Source of the DNA: Struthio camelus
Taxonomy: Eukaryota > Chordata > Aves > Struthioniformes > Struthionidae
NCBI RefSeq assembly: GCF_040807025.1
Contig: NC_090981.1
Span: forward strand, 4,042,501 to 4,106,500
Direction of reading: 5' to 3'
Length of the DNA stretch: 64,000 bases
A program made the translations under genes and the position numbers. The notes beneath the pieces were generated by a model, which did no database searches, was not told the origin of the DNA, and saw only the letters and a program-made list of their open reading frames with translations. Positions 27,256-40,502 of the stretch are shown one piece after another (the stretch's first letter is position 1; the number at the start of each line of letters is the position of its first letter).

Positions 27256-27278
27256 ATTAATCTATATAATAGATTAAT
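27256..27278. repeat. AT-rich inverted repeat, 10-base perfect arms
   Basis: The arms ATTAATCTAT and ATAGATTAAT flank a 3-base loop. Adjacent sequence (27250-27256) repeats part of the arm. It could be a slippage product; no function is implied. Confidence 0.85.
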
Positions 27279-30174
27279 CAAATACATAAGCTGCCTCATA
27301 CTTCTGACTTGTTGCTTTGGTGGTGAGTGGCAATGTTATGCCTTATGCACAATAATTATGCTTATACTAAACTCACAAAAAATTCTAAGAATTATGCATT
27401 ACCTGGATGATAACCAAAGTTTTATTCTGGGCTGATGTTAATGATAGTAATAAAATGAAATTCACCTGAACAATCAGCATATTCTGGAGAAGACAGAGAG
27501 GCAAAAATGAGTCAGAGACAGGGGACAGCTATCAAAGGTAGAAGTTTTTATTGATTCCTTACAATTTTTCCCTGAAAAACAAGTTGCATATAGCTAATGT
27601 TATAAGTTGGGCTAGAAAAATTAAAATACTGCTACCCTTCCTTGTTTAGTTAGCTTGCCAAACTTCACTGACACAGAAATTTTGCAGGCCATGGCAGACA
27701 GAATTTAGTCTTTCATAACCATTCAATTCATAGCTGTTTTGCTCAGGATGAGAGTTGCATGAAACCACTCCTTTCTCATCATTGCCAAGAAAGATTTACC
27801 ATTTCATCTCAAAACTAAGCAAAACGTTGGTTATATCTGAGTTTCACCTTGAGTTTTGTATTAATTCAGCATATGTAAGTATGAACACTTTTACCAAACC
27901 ATAAGGCAAAAAAGAAACTGGTCCAGAGGAGGAGCAGAGGGGAAAGGAGTGAAGTTTTTCAAAATACATGCAAACTAAAACTTACAATGTTAATAAAGGT
28001 AAAGAAAGAAAGGTTTGAGATGAATATTCAGCTACTGTGGACTCAGATATACATTAGAATCAAAGAGAATTGTGTATATCCAACTATTGAAAGAAACTAA
28101 AATGACATAAAAATGTTAGAAAGGAAATTAGGAATAGGAATAGGAAATTTGGGATTCTTCGTTTACACTCTGAATATTTCCCATTATAGGTTAAGTATAG
28201 CCAGATCCTCCTTTCATGACCTCAGTGAGAGCACAAGCAGACAATTTTACATTCTCTTTCAGTGCATATGCATCCATATTGCTGCACTGTGGCTTTTGAA
28301 GAGAAATATTCCCAAAGCCACTGTAAAACTTGGTAGTTGCTGGGAGCTGGAGCATGAACTGCAGCAAATGCATTTTAAAAATCAGTTTTCTTCCATTTTA
28401 CTCTAATCTGTTAATTGCTACTGTTGGGGCCATACAGAGGCTCCCAATCTTCTTTCTTAAGTTGAAACTTCTCACTGTCTCCTTCATGGCCCCTTAATAA
28501 ATCTGCTTTTGCCTCTGACTTTTATTAACCATTTCTCTGACCGTGACTCAAGTGGTAAAGCTGGCACACTAGAATACATTGTACACCAGAAGATATTCCA
28601 TTTTGTTCCTCTCTCACAAGTAATTCTAAGCTTCTAAGCACTGAGATAACTAGAATAGCAGGCTGGAGTCTGCTCTTTGTGCATCTCTACATTTTTTGGT
28701 CTGTTTTTCACAAGACTAGCTTCCATTTTTCAACCTTTCATCACTACCAGCTCTTTTGGCCTTCAGGTTGTCAGCCAAATAAATGTACCTGATTTCTTGT
28801 TAGAAATTAAAAAAAAAAACAATATTTTAAAAGATACCTGACATTAACCATATTTGCTCAGCCACAGTAACTCTTCCTCCTTGTACACATCCATAGTTTG
28901 CAACTTTTCACTGTGTAATATCACCCCAAGATTATAAGGTCTTAGAAGCAGAAACCTATCTATCTGTTCATTTGTTTGTTTGCAAAGTATCCTGCATTGC
29001 CAAGGGAACTTAATAGTGGAATGGAATACTGTCACATTTCTGCAAAAAGCAGAGAAAAATCTGTTTCTACTCAGGATCATTCTTAGAAGAACTACAGAAT
29101 ATCTGTTCTCTGAGGGGAAATTACATGAGATCCAAGTGCTGCAATTTGCAATGAAGAGGAAGAACAGTTGTAAGATGAGAGCAGGGTTATCTAGCTAGAA
29201 AAGTCATGCAAGTTCATGTTAAGTCAAAGGGGGCTATTAAGATGTCACTTACTATCTAAGCAGATTTAAAGATACATTTAGTACTCAGTTCAGAAATGTT
29301 CAGTGTTTGGAGAATTGCATTTTCAGTTCACCTGATGCAATTAAAAATATTTCATCATAGGCAGTAGTTTTTGAATGGAGGGATAGTCAACGTAAGAAGC
29401 TCTGAAAGACAAACTGCACAAGACATTTAACAATATTAATCTCATAATTTATTCTCTCATTTCTTCAGCTTGTGACAGCATGCAAAAAGAAACAATATGA
29501 ATGTTATGTTAGATTGGACTCCAGTGTTTTTTGTGTTTTTAGTGTAGCTATAGCTGTATAAGTAATGGATTTAAGTTCAATTCAGCAACAAATCTACTGA
29601 ATTTGTATATGTTTGTTTATAAAGATAGAGGAATAACTGTCTGGCCATGCTACCACTACGAAAATAGCAATAGTGAACTTAAAAGTAATGAAGTTTTGAT
29701 AAGACATTTCAAATCCATTCCATCAGTGTAATATCCAGTCCCTAATTTTATCATGAACTGAAGTGTAGAGTTAGTTAAATATTCCACACTGATGACATGT
29801 TCTTAAGGCTATGTATATTTGTACATTTCATTGTTCAATTTATACATAGACCACCAAGAATATTTCTTAAAATTACTCATAGCAATTTGTTTTGGAAAAA
29901 GTTGTAAAATTCCAAACACATGAGAATGTCATAACTTCACAAAAATTTCCAAACAAAAATCTCCAGGCTCTTTTTCCTTCTCTCACAGATATGACCACAA
30001 AATAAGAAAAGCTGCTTGCTTTGATCTAAAAAGATAGTACTTCTTAGGTCTCTAAACTCTATTTAATAGTTTTAAAATAATGATTAATGCTAACATAAGT
30101 TAGAAAACAAGAAAAATTTGTTTACCCCAATCCAGGCTTAAATAATATGCTAACAATCAATACAAGATACTAAC

Positions 30175-30331
30175 CTCAGTGTTATGTACAGACATTTTGT
30201 CAAGTAGGTTTTTGCCTGGAGTTGGACAGCCAATACAGGGAATTTCAGCATGACTATTCATGGCAGCAAGTGCTTTGCCTGACGGTGAGCATTTGCAGAA
30301 GCAGGGACTCGATGTAATGCTATGCAATGGG
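30175..30331 (-). other. Candidate upstream 5' exon (ALDH1A1 or a minus-strand lncRNA)
   Basis: On the minus strand this 157-base block has a strong 3' splice-site sequence before it (long pyrimidine-rich tract ending TTTTTAG at 30332) and a good donor after it (GAG then GTTAGTA at 30174). One frame is open across the whole block (52 codons), and an ATG at 30261 opens 29 codons up to the donor. If spliced to the acceptor at 16947, that short frame would continue and stop at a TGA overlapping the ALDH1A1 ATG. Open frames of this size are not rare by chance, so this rests on the splice signals alone. It could also be non-functional. Confidence 0.3.
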
Positions 30332-33300
30332 CTAAAAAGGGAGTGTTTGTGAAAAGGGATGGACAGGGTTCAAAGAAGGAAAGGACATTTTGGACAGGGT
30401 ACTCCATTACAGGAAGAATTTGTTTGCTTCTCGTCCTACAAATTAAGTAATTTCAGATATTTCCCTACATAATCAACATATAAAAGTAATCATATACCTC
30501 TGGAAAAAATACTCAATTTCAATGAGAATTTTTACATAGAAACTCTTATTTTTTTCAGTCAAAAGGTAAAAAAAGTACCCAATAAAGAAGCTTTATAACA
30601 ATGACATTAGATTCCATCAGATTTAAAACTAGGGATACGTCAGTCTGATTTACACAGTCCTCCCATTAGAAATGTCCTAAAATTTACATTCTGTGAAATA
30701 CCAGTTTGCTTTAAAGAAGCAGAGCTTCTCTCAGAAGGCAGGATCAGGCCAGCATCAGTGAGTGGAAAGTATCTGTGATGGTGGAGTTGGTGCACCTGGG
30801 TGATTCAGAGCAGCTTCTCTGCTGAAGGGTGCAGGCATTTCCCATGTATACCTGGACCTTGCAGTCCTTTCTCAGTGTTTTCAGCCACTGTTTCATTTGT
30901 GAAGTTAGAGGATGACATTTGTGTGTACCCAACTCTGTTATTCCCACCACATACTGAAAATAATCTGCTCAGAAATGAAGCCCAAGATGTCTATTTCTTA
31001 TTTAAAAGTGTGAAGCTAATGCCATTTTTTGAGAACATGTTAGACCTAATATGGGAGAGAGAATATGGAGCCTCATTATCCAATATATTATACTGTTTTA
31101 ACATCAGTCTCACAAAATGAATAGCCAAGGCAATTGCATTTAAAGGCACAGTTCTATTTTACCTCCAAATTTCTTGTAAAATACAATAATAAGCAGGGTG
31201 GAATATCTACTACTGAAAAGAGCATACTCCAAAACTGTTGCATATTTCTGTGTACAGTAAACTGTCCTGAATATCTAAATCCCTTGTCAGTCCCCATATC
31301 AATACATTAAAGCTTACTAATGTCATCACAATTTTCTGCTGTACCTCTGACTTCTCTGGAAATTAGCATGCTGGTTAATATTCTGTATGTTCCTGAGACA
31401 GCACATAAGAAGAATCTGTTTGATTATTGCTAATATTCTGTATAGTTAACTTGAGCAGATACATTGAAGTCAGGAAATGTAATGTTACAATTTCAACAAT
31501 TTGAGATTTGTTATTCAGTACCTTTTGTGCTTTTTTGGATTTTGTTTCTGTAAGTGCCAGTATTAGTTTTTATGTAATTTTTCACAATCTACCTAGGTAT
31601 GTATGCAATCTATGTTTAAGATATTTGTTAGTCTGAATTTTAGTTCTGATGTGAAGTGCAAAAATACCACCATTTCAAGTGCAAAAAATACCACTGTTTC
31701 AACCTATGTGTATACTTATCTTTCTGTACATATACTATAAGTAGATATTTCTATATCTACCTGTCTGAAGAACAATGTAAAATCAACTACAGTACAAGCA
31801 TAAGCACTGAGAATATAGCAGCACACCAAAATGATTTGCAGTAGTTTCTAGTACCAAAGTTAATAATGCACTAAAAGCAGTATTTCTTAAACGATAAATT
31901 TTAAAACCACTGGCTTTATGCATTCCAATATTTCCAGTTAGATAAGCAAACGTATGAATCTCTATGTGCCATTAACTCCCGTAGGACACAACCACCCCTG
32001 CATTATCTGTACATTTTCAGCATTACTTTGCTCTTAGTTCTGTAACTGTTTATTAGACATTTATTATCTGATCCTGCATTCTGTAGCTCTGACAAAGTTT
32101 CATACCCAGTGTAGCTGGAGCTGAGAAAAATGTGTCTGGACTTAATTTCATAGATAGCAATGTATTGAAAACAGCCTGTATTGTGGATTTTTCTCTGTGT
32201 TACATAGCAATCTTCTAGAGTAATTCCACTCAGTTTTCTACAAATATTTGTCCTAGTTAATTATGTACTAAAGTGATTGTCCTCAGACTGTAGCACTATC
32301 CTTCACCTATTCTCACCACGCCAGCATATGCTGATGGGAGCCAGGGGTTTTGTATGCATTAGGCTGAGAAGCACACTGTTATAGGCACGGTGCATTTTTA
32401 GTGGCTTGCATGTCCATCTTAAATGGGGAAAGAAATGAGTAATGACAGAAACCGTGGTTCTGATCTGCTGCATTCGGGGGAATACATATGTTCACTCCTA
32501 TAAACCATCAATGCATTTGCTGTGTATGTGATAGAATGGCAAATATTTTCTGCCTTTCTAAAGATATGCACTTGCTGGATAGCTGTTGGATAGATGTTAT
32601 ATTAATTTAGCTTTACTGTTTTTTCTGTTATTTTACTTTCTGACTAAGCAATGGTTTTACATGTGAGTTTATATGTGTTTTACGACTTTTTAAAGATGTT
32701 TCAGCTGACATTATAACTATAATTGATATAACCTCAGATATCAAAACTGCATAAAATATAAAGTTTAAAAACTGTCCTGGATTTTTATTAAGCAAAAATT
32801 TTGTGCCTTTGCCTTACACAACTCTCCCACTGTGATCTACGATACTTAGAGAAGGAAAAGGATTATGCAATTACAACAGATTTTTGATATTATTGATATT
32901 GAAACAGGAGGTATTACTGTAAGTTATTTTAATTTCATGGAGGAATAAAAGTATTTTTCATTTGTGGTGTAAAATACAACAACCCACGTCACTGCATTTT
33001 TGCATTACTGTATAAAGCAAAGATGGAACAGAGGATTGTTATAAGGGCCAAATCTATCTCTCCTCACAGTTTGGACATAAATGTACTAATACTTGGGGAA
33101 ATAAATAACCAATTTTTAAATCAGAAGCTGTGGGAAAAGTAAACTTACTGCAACATCTCCCTGCTTGGTCTCATGTGGGTTCTGTCCAGCTAGAAACTCA
33201 CTTCCACACTCTCAAAAAAAGTACCAAGGATATCTTTTAGAAGGGATACGAGCTTTTCCAAAACTTTAATGCTCTTATATGTTCTGATAATCATGCTTAT

Positions 33301-35749
33301 ACTTTGCTTTTCATTATACATTCCTTTTGTGCCCCTTTAGTCTGATGTTCTCCCTGTCATAAACAAATTTTTGGGGGAGAAAGACAAATTATTTTTCTTA
33401 CAATATATAATGATATTTTGATTGCAGTACCTCTGAAGTCTCCCTTTCTTCCCTATTTCAAACTGGTTTTTATTCTGTTTCCTGGATATCAGATGTCAAA
33501 AAGACTTCTGAAATTCTTTTAACTTCAAAGCATGTTTGCAAAAACATTACTAATTAATGGATAAATTATTAACACTAATTACTACCACCTTCATGTGCAC
33601 ATACATACAAAATTAACAATTTTATGCAGCCATTGTCATAAATTTGACTGTTGATAGACCATGAATCTCACACTACTTTCTTTGAAGGCTTAAACTTTAT
33701 ATATATTTATATATACATACAAGCACACACAGACTTATATAAATATAATACACACATGTATCTTTGTATTATGTGCACAGTTCTACCTACCTTTCCTGAG
33801 CATGCATTTCATCAAGCTGCAGTCAATCAAAAATGCAAGGCCTTACCTTTACAATCAAGGCTTGGTTTCCTAGATCTGCTATATTTCACTTCCACAGCAC
33901 ACACTGCCCTAAGGTCTGTGATCAGCACTACAGTCACAGTACCAGGCATGACCTCTATATATACACAATGCAGTAACAGCAACAAGTGAATACTTAGGTT
34001 CTTACTTCAGTTCCACATTTATCAAATGATATTACTCATAAAAAGAGATCCTTCAAGCAAACACTTAATCTGCATTGAATTGGGAGTGATCTTGATGATA
34101 CACTTGGAAAAAAAGGAGCTTATTGTACAACAGCAGATGAAAATACCTGCAGCCATTGCATGTACCACTAATTCTGTTAACCATGTAATATACATTGTCA
34201 TTTTGACATGTAGACTATTTCTCTTCCTCTATCACCTCCATGTCAATCCAATTCATTCATTCTTGCCAATGATGAAATGGAAAAAAAAAAGCAGGAAAAA
34301 AAAAAGGAGACACAGAAAGATTGTTATCCTAGATCTCCATTTGCGGAACATTTTAAAGCCAGTTAGATTAACCATTGGGAAGATGTTAGTCTTGATAAGA
34401 GAATCCCCACTGGTTTTCTGTCTCCCTTAGACAATGAAATCACATAGTTGTGTCTGTGCCTCTCTGTTTTGGATTGCTCTATTGTAACATATAACAGATT
34501 GAGGGCTGCCTACGATTCCTAATTAACTCAAGTTAAACTAATGAGAGAGAGAGGATGGAGGAAGTGCCAAAAAGAGAAAAGAAATCATGAATTGGAAGAG
34601 ATTGAATTACAACTTAAAGGGGATGGAGAAAGGAAAAGAAAATGGGGGGAGGGGAGGTGATACAGATACAGTTAGGCTGCAAAGTTGGGCAGAGGAAGGG
34701 CCTTTGAATAGTTTTGCCCTTCATTTCCAAGAAAAGGCAAAGAGGGCCTGTAAAAGCATCAAAGAAATATATGCAATCCAACACTGTACTGGCTCAAATT
34801 CTTACTTCTTGTTAGGGAATACTTCAGCACCCACTTGAGAACAGCTCAGATTCCAAAATCTCACTCTTGCTATGCTATCAACAGCTTTCTCCAGCATGTA
34901 CCCACAATTTATTGACGTAGTTCTTTTTGCCAACTAAATGCCATGTCAACTACTCATGGAAGACAGTGGTTTCTGTTTGTTCTTTCTAAGTCTCATAAAA
35001 AATGCCAGGAAAATGTCAGATTTTGTTATTTTGTACTGAACAAATTTAAATGTACTTTTTCTTATGATAGGAGTTAGAAATATGCACACATGCATAAAAA
35101 AGAAGGTAGAACTGAATTATTCCAGTGCAAAACTAACATACTACTTTCTGAGCTGTGAATAGACTAATTTTGAGATTGTATGTTTGTGCACAAGAGGTTT
35201 TCACTCCTGACTTTTGTTGATATAACCTACTTTATGTGTAGACAGCTTTATAATAGAATATATTACAACACATGTTTTGATAGTGCTTCTTTGGAAGATT
35301 TCCTATTTAAAAACACAAATCTGAACCTCTAGTGATCCTGAATACCACAGGTCCAAGTAGGTTAGTTATGTTTGATGGTGCAACTTACAGCAGTGACTAA
35401 CTTTACTGCAGAGTGAGTGTGAAATAAGAGTCAGGTTTCACATGTGCATATACTGCGGGTAACGTAGTGTTTAGAGGGGCATGTTTTTGCCCAAACCCAA
35501 GGGGAAGACTCTGGCTAATGGTCCCACATTTTCACTTCTGAGATTTCCTTTCTTCCACATCTGGAGACAAATCAAAGCCCTGCAGAAAGCAGAAGAGGAA
35601 GGCAGCAGTGTCCATGGTGGAGGTGTAACCAAGGTTGCATTGCTTGTCAGACAGGAGAGCTCACCTCTTAGTACATGTTCCTGCCCCGAATTCAAGTGGG
35701 GGAAGGAGGAAAGCAAGTACAGCAACACCTGCTTTGGGGAAGTCAAGGC

Positions 35750-36580
35750 CGGGGAAGTGACATGAGGAGCAGACAGAGGGATGGGAGAGCTGGGTGGTGG
35801 CAGTGTGGTGTTAAGGTTGGATGGGAAGGGTGTCCCAAGGAGTTAAGCTGAGGACAGAAAGTGTGGTGAAGGAAAAGTGGGGCCAGGCCTGGAGAGGAGC
35901 AGAGGGGGAAATAACCAGACTTTTGGGTCAGGGAAAAGTGACACACAGAGAGACGGGAGAGGTGGAAAACCGATCAAGAAGGGGTTACTGCAGGCAGTGG
36001 CGGCGGTGTGGGGAGGGGAAGGGAGAGCCGTGGGTGAGGAAGGAGGGTGGTGGGGAGCCTCTGGTGGGGGAGCCCATGGGCCAGGGCCAGGCTGGGCCTG
36101 GGGATTTGGGGGGTCTCAGCCACCCTCACCCAAAACCAGCAGCTCTTGCCAGACTCTGGTGCGTGTGTGCATCTACTGTGGCTTGGGTTGGGTTTAATAA
36201 AAGCACTGACTGGCCTAATGAAAGCCGAGGGGATGTGACAGGTAGCTGGGAAGGAAATAGCGGGCTACTTTTGGCTCACCACAGTGGTTTACGTCTAACT
36301 AGGCCAGCTCGCCGCCAGCCTCTGTGCAGATGAAATGAAGCGATGGGCTGAAGCAGGGCAAAGGAGTTGCCATGCCCTGACAGGCTGAGGTGTGACCTGA
36401 CGAATCCTAACCATCCCGGACATCTGCAGGAGAGCGTGGGGAGTGGATGCAACTCCAGCTCAGGCGAGGGGGAAGGACACACTGAGGGAGAGAGGGAGGA
36501 AGAGGGGAGCTGTGCATCACATTCTGAGCACAAAAGCAGGCTTGAATCACAAACACAGCCCTGCCAGAATGCCAATCTGC
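35750..36580. other. GC-rich, CpG-containing island with purine-rich plus strand
   Basis: About 830 bases of G- and A-rich plus strand within an AT-rich spacer. By eye there are roughly fifteen CpGs in the stretch 35940-36470, compared with almost none per kilobase around it. It holds many G runs, including a six-run cluster at 36066-36113. The overlapping open frames (up to 170 codons at 35821-36333) are an effect of high GC and resemble no protein. Possible readings are a distal promoter or enhancer, the first exon of an unannotated lncRNA, or the remnant of an unrecognised LTR. The sequence does not decide among them. Confidence 0.55.
36066..36113 (+). other. Predicted G-quadruplex motif, six G runs
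   Basis: G runs of 5, 3, 3, 3, 4 and 6 bases are separated by loops of 7, 3, 7, 3 and 4 bases. This satisfies the usual rule of four or more runs of at least three G with loops of 1-7. It lies at the centre of the GC island. Confidence 0.8.
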
Positions 36581-39435
36581 CTGAAGGAGAAGGTTTTTCT
36601 TAGGTTTTTGTTTTCTTTTTCCAAGGAAATTTTTGTCATCTCCACTTTACTTAGTTAAAAACAACTTTAAAAATTCTCACATCTTCATATCATTATCAAC
36701 AGAGGGTTTTGGGGGGGAGATATATATGGTATATGAGAGGAAACAAACATTTTCTTTCAAAATGTATTCAAAAACACAGCCAAAGGATAAACAGCCTGAC
36801 CTTCAGGACCTAAATATACAGACACTTGTATATTTGCAATTGCTTAGTGACTTTGGACATCCAAAAGCACTAACTTATACCCCTGACAGATGGATATCAC
36901 TGCAATAGATGGTAACCCAAGCATACTGTTTAGCTGTGTGTTTGTACCTTTATGGAAATACTCTTTCTGTGTGCACATATGTGCATACCTGGGTCTACAT
37001 GAACGAGGGATTTTGGTTATGTACAAATGTACCTTGCTAAAGGGCTTTTACAGGAAGCTGTTGAAGGATGATTAGGAACATTCTGTTTTAACTAACTTGT
37101 GCATAAGTCTAGCTGTCTGACAGAGCAAATTAAAAAAAAAAGCATGTGGATTGTAATTTCAAAATCAGAAGTAGTGGAAGAGAATATTCTGATTATCGTT
37201 AAGCTGTTCTCCTCTTGAGAAGCACACAGCAACTGTTATTAAGATGTAGAAGCAAGCAAAGACAGACCTGGATGAACATTTATGTAGCTATATGCCAGTT
37301 GCGTTTCAGATTCCCTGCTACTGTTATTTCCTAAAATAAAGGAAGTAATAATATAAAATGAAGACTGAAAAGAAAAAAAAAGAACGAGATAAATACTACA
37401 GTCTATTGTCCTTGGTAGTGCAATATTGTTAGAATATACTTTTGTTCTGATTAGGTTGGATTTGCTTTCATCTTATGGCGATGTTTCACACACATCATAA
37501 GAGATTAAGTTGTAACACTGGGTAGGCTTAGGCTGCTGGATTTTGCTGTGCAAACCTCACACTAGGAATTAATATGTTACAGAAACCATCCTATGGTTAA
37601 CATACTGTGCTGCTTGGAGTCAAAGGCAGTCAAATTGGTGCAGGATGCCAAAAAGTCAACTGTTTTACCATTTTTATACTTGATTATCTAGAACATAATG
37701 CATCTGTGCTTATGCCAACATTCTTTATCTTTGTACTGGAAAACATACAATAAATCTTTGTTTCTCAATAATTATCAAGAACACACAGAGATTTTTAAAG
37801 ACACAAAAATCCTCTATTCTTGCCATCTCAATTGAAGGACTCTTCTCTATTGCACCTGTGTGCACATGTATGTAAATGAGAAAGACCAAATTTACAAATG
37901 TATAAAGTAACTTATCTCTGTGAACTATGCCTTTTCCCTTATCAGAGAGACCTTTACACTAGTTCATAAATCCAAATAAATATTGTATGTCACCTGAAAA
38001 TTTGTATTCATGAAAAAAAATAAGAAAAAGGAAAAAATAATGACAATTCAGCTGCAGCCCTAGCAGAAATAGGCCAAAACCCTATAAAGATCTGACAGAT
38101 ATCTATGTTACCTACACACATAGGTCTAATGTAGAGCTAGACTGCATATCACTTTTCTTTGATTAAACAAGGCTGTAAGAGACTTCTCAGGAGACTGGTA
38201 TCCTGGCACAAAGGGCTGCTGAAACTATAGGCTTACAATTCCTATGAGACTCTGGTGACTCAACAGCCCTGGAGCTCAGCAACCTCTGGGGTGAGGGTAG
38301 AGAGGACAGAGGGCTGAGGGCCTAAGGAGAGGGGATGGCCTCAGCTTTGCCCCTTCTGTTAGTCTGACTGCTAGAATAGCTTGCTAAAGATGAAGGTCAG
38401 AATAATCTGGCCCTTCCCAACTCACAGTTACTGGAACAGTAATGGAAATAGTTGCAGAAAAACAAAAATCAACTACTTGGAGAACAAAAGGCTTTCCAAC
38501 GTATACAGAAGCAATAACCCAAATATTGATTTACACATAGTCATTTTCTGCCAAAAAGAGAAAAAACAGACAGAAAAATGTGCACTTCTGGCACAACACA
38601 AACTAATCCTGATGTAAAAAAAAGGAAAGGCCTTTTACATCACCCAATGTAAATAACAAGAAGCTGTGTTCAGATTATTGTTGTGTTGGACTCAGTGAGG
38701 CCATATTAACTAAAAAGTCTCTAGCACAGTTAATATCACACTTACCTGCAGTAGTCTTTCACTACAGCTTGAATTCCACTGAATAATGTAGAACTACTCA
38801 TTCTTCTCCTGTGTATCAAAGTAGATTTTTAACGCTGCAATTATCTTCAAGTTATTCAAACAAAATCTTTGTCTTGAGAATGGTGCAATGCCAAACCATT
38901 AATAATATCTTCTGTATAATGCCTATTACAGACTTATTGTGCAAATTACTTAAGAATTATATTTTACTTTCAAAAGACAATACATATTCTTTCTCTATTA
39001 AAGCTTTCTCTAGAAAGCTATTAATCAAAAAGACAAATCATGACAAAAACTCACTTCCAACATGTACCCTACTGCTGGATAAACAAAGTCCCTGCATCTG
39101 TGAACCCAGTGAGTCTCTACAAGAAGGCACCTGCCTGAGACGTCAGAGAACTTAAAGGATAGCTGTTAAGAGATGTGCCCTATCCAGTTTATTTTTTTAT
39201 GACTGCTGAGGCAATGTGGCTAACAAATTTAATCTTTCTTCTTCACCTGAAGATGCCACGGAATTCAATAACTTCAATTTTGGATTAATTATTAGATCAC
39301 AAAGGTTTCCATTTTGCTACAGCAGGTCACATTTTTTTTTTAATCACTATGTGCTGGCAGGAGTTTCCTAAAGCTGTTGCTGGTCTCCAGCTTTTCACGT
39401 GAGAGGGAATAAATTGCCATGCACATGGGCAATGG

Positions 39436-39665
39436 AGAACAGGAGAGGTGCCTGAGGACTGGAAGAAAGCCAAGGTCACTCCAGCCTTCAAAAAGGGTGA
39501 GAAGGAGGAGCCAGGGAACTACAGGCCTGTCAGCCTCACCTCCATCCCGGGAAAGGTGATGGAACAGCTCATCCTGGAGGTCCTCACTAAGCATGTGGAG
39601 GACAGGAAGGTGATCAGGAGTAGTCAGCATGGAGTCACCAAAGGGAAATCATGCTTGACTAATCT
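39436..39665 (+). pseudogene. CR1 ORF2 fragment, RT fingers region
   Basis: This frame encodes PEDWKKAKVTPAFKKGEKEE, then GNYRPVSLTSIPGKVMEQLI, and ends at [10 protein letters not shown]. These are the first conserved blocks of the CR1 reverse transcriptase. The frame is lost at the deletion junction, after which it reads into unrelated codons until 39810. The first catalytic Asp block (the FDT region) is absent because of the deletion. The fragment cannot encode a working enzyme. Confidence 0.9.
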
Positions 39666-40502
39666 GACCTGGATGAAGGGACAGAGTGCCCCCTCAGCAA
39701 GTTTGCTGATGGTACAAAACTGGGGGGAGTGGCTGACACACCAGAGGGCTGTGCTGCCATTCAGAGGGACCTGGACAGGCTGGAGAGCTGGGCGGAGAGG
39801 AACCTCCTGAAGTTCCACAAAGGCAAGTGCAGGGTCCTGCACCTGGGGAGGAATAACCCCATGCCCCAGGACAGGCTGGGGGCTGACCTGCTGGAGAGCA
39901 GCTCTGCCGAGAAGGACCTGGGAGTGCTGGTGGACAAGTTAAACATGAGCCAGCAGTGTGCCCTTGGGGCCAAGAAGGCCAAGGGTATCCTGGGGTGCAT
40001 GAGGCAGAGTGTTGCCAGCAGGTCGAGGGAGGTGATCCTGCCCCTCTACTCAGCCCTGGGGAGGCCTCACCTGGAGTCCTGTGTCCAGTGCTGGGCTCCC
40101 CAGTACAAGAGAGACATGGCACTACTGGGGAGAGTCCAGTGGAGGGCTACAAAGGTGATGAGGGGACTGGAGCATCTCTCCTATGAGGAAAGGCTGAGGG
40201 AGCTGGGCCTGTTCAGCCTGGAGAAGAGAAGACTGAGGGGGGATCTCATCAATGTGTACAAGTATCTGAAGGGAGGGTGTCAAGAGGCTGGGGCCAGTCT
40301 CTTCTCCGTGGTGCCCAGGGACAGGACAAGAGGCAACGGGCACAAATTGAAACACAGGAAGGTCCGTCTGAACATGAGGAGAAACTTCTTTCCTGTGAGG
40401 GTGACTGAGCCCCGGCACATGTTGCCCAGAGAGGTAGTGGAGTCTCCTTCCCTGGAGATATTCAAAACCAGCCTGGACGCAATCCTGGGCAATGTGCTCT
40501 AG
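39663..40502 (+). pseudogene. CR1 ORF2 C-terminal fragment with damaged RT active site
   Basis: After the deletion the reading frame differs from the upstream part and is open from the TAA at 39660-39662 to the TAG at 40500. It starts [20 protein letters not shown]. The family catalytic box is FADD; here the second Asp is Gly, so the active site is broken even apart from the deletion. The rest is collinear with the fragment at 3-728, including [20 protein letters not shown] and [16 protein letters not shown] infer that this copy is dead. Confidence 0.9.

Larger units (their letters stand above)
17088..30174. other. Spacer upstream of ALDH1A1, no recognisable gene
   Basis: 13 kb of AT-rich unique sequence. 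By synteny with human this lies between ALDH1A1 and ANXA1. It contains a strand-skewed pyrimidine-rich block (about 18780-19330), a perfect 27-base tandem duplication (26634-26687), a neighbouring hairpin (26749-26772) and a 10-base-arm palindrome (27256-27278). The open frames of 60-97 codons have no family resemblance. Enhancers may be present but cannot be called from one sequence. Confidence 0.7.
30332..39433. other. Spacer, no recognisable gene; contains a GC-rich island
   Basis: Mostly AT-rich unique DNA. An AT/CA-rich microsatellite-like stretch lies at about 33695-33760. Base composition changes sharply at about 35.75-36.58 kb (listed separately), and a smaller GC-richer patch lies at about 38190-38350. 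The open frames of 100-134 codons at 33651-33989 and 34026-34430 encode lysine- or leucine-rich low-complexity peptides and are judged non-coding. Confidence 0.7.

Noticed and set aside
34026..34430. 134-codon open frame with a lysine-rich run
   Set aside because: The lysines come from poly-A tracts, there is no recognisable domain, and no splice or promoter context supports it.
35821..36333. 170-codon open frame in the GC island
   Set aside because: High GC reduces stop codons in all frames. Several overlapping frames are open at once and none looks like a protein.
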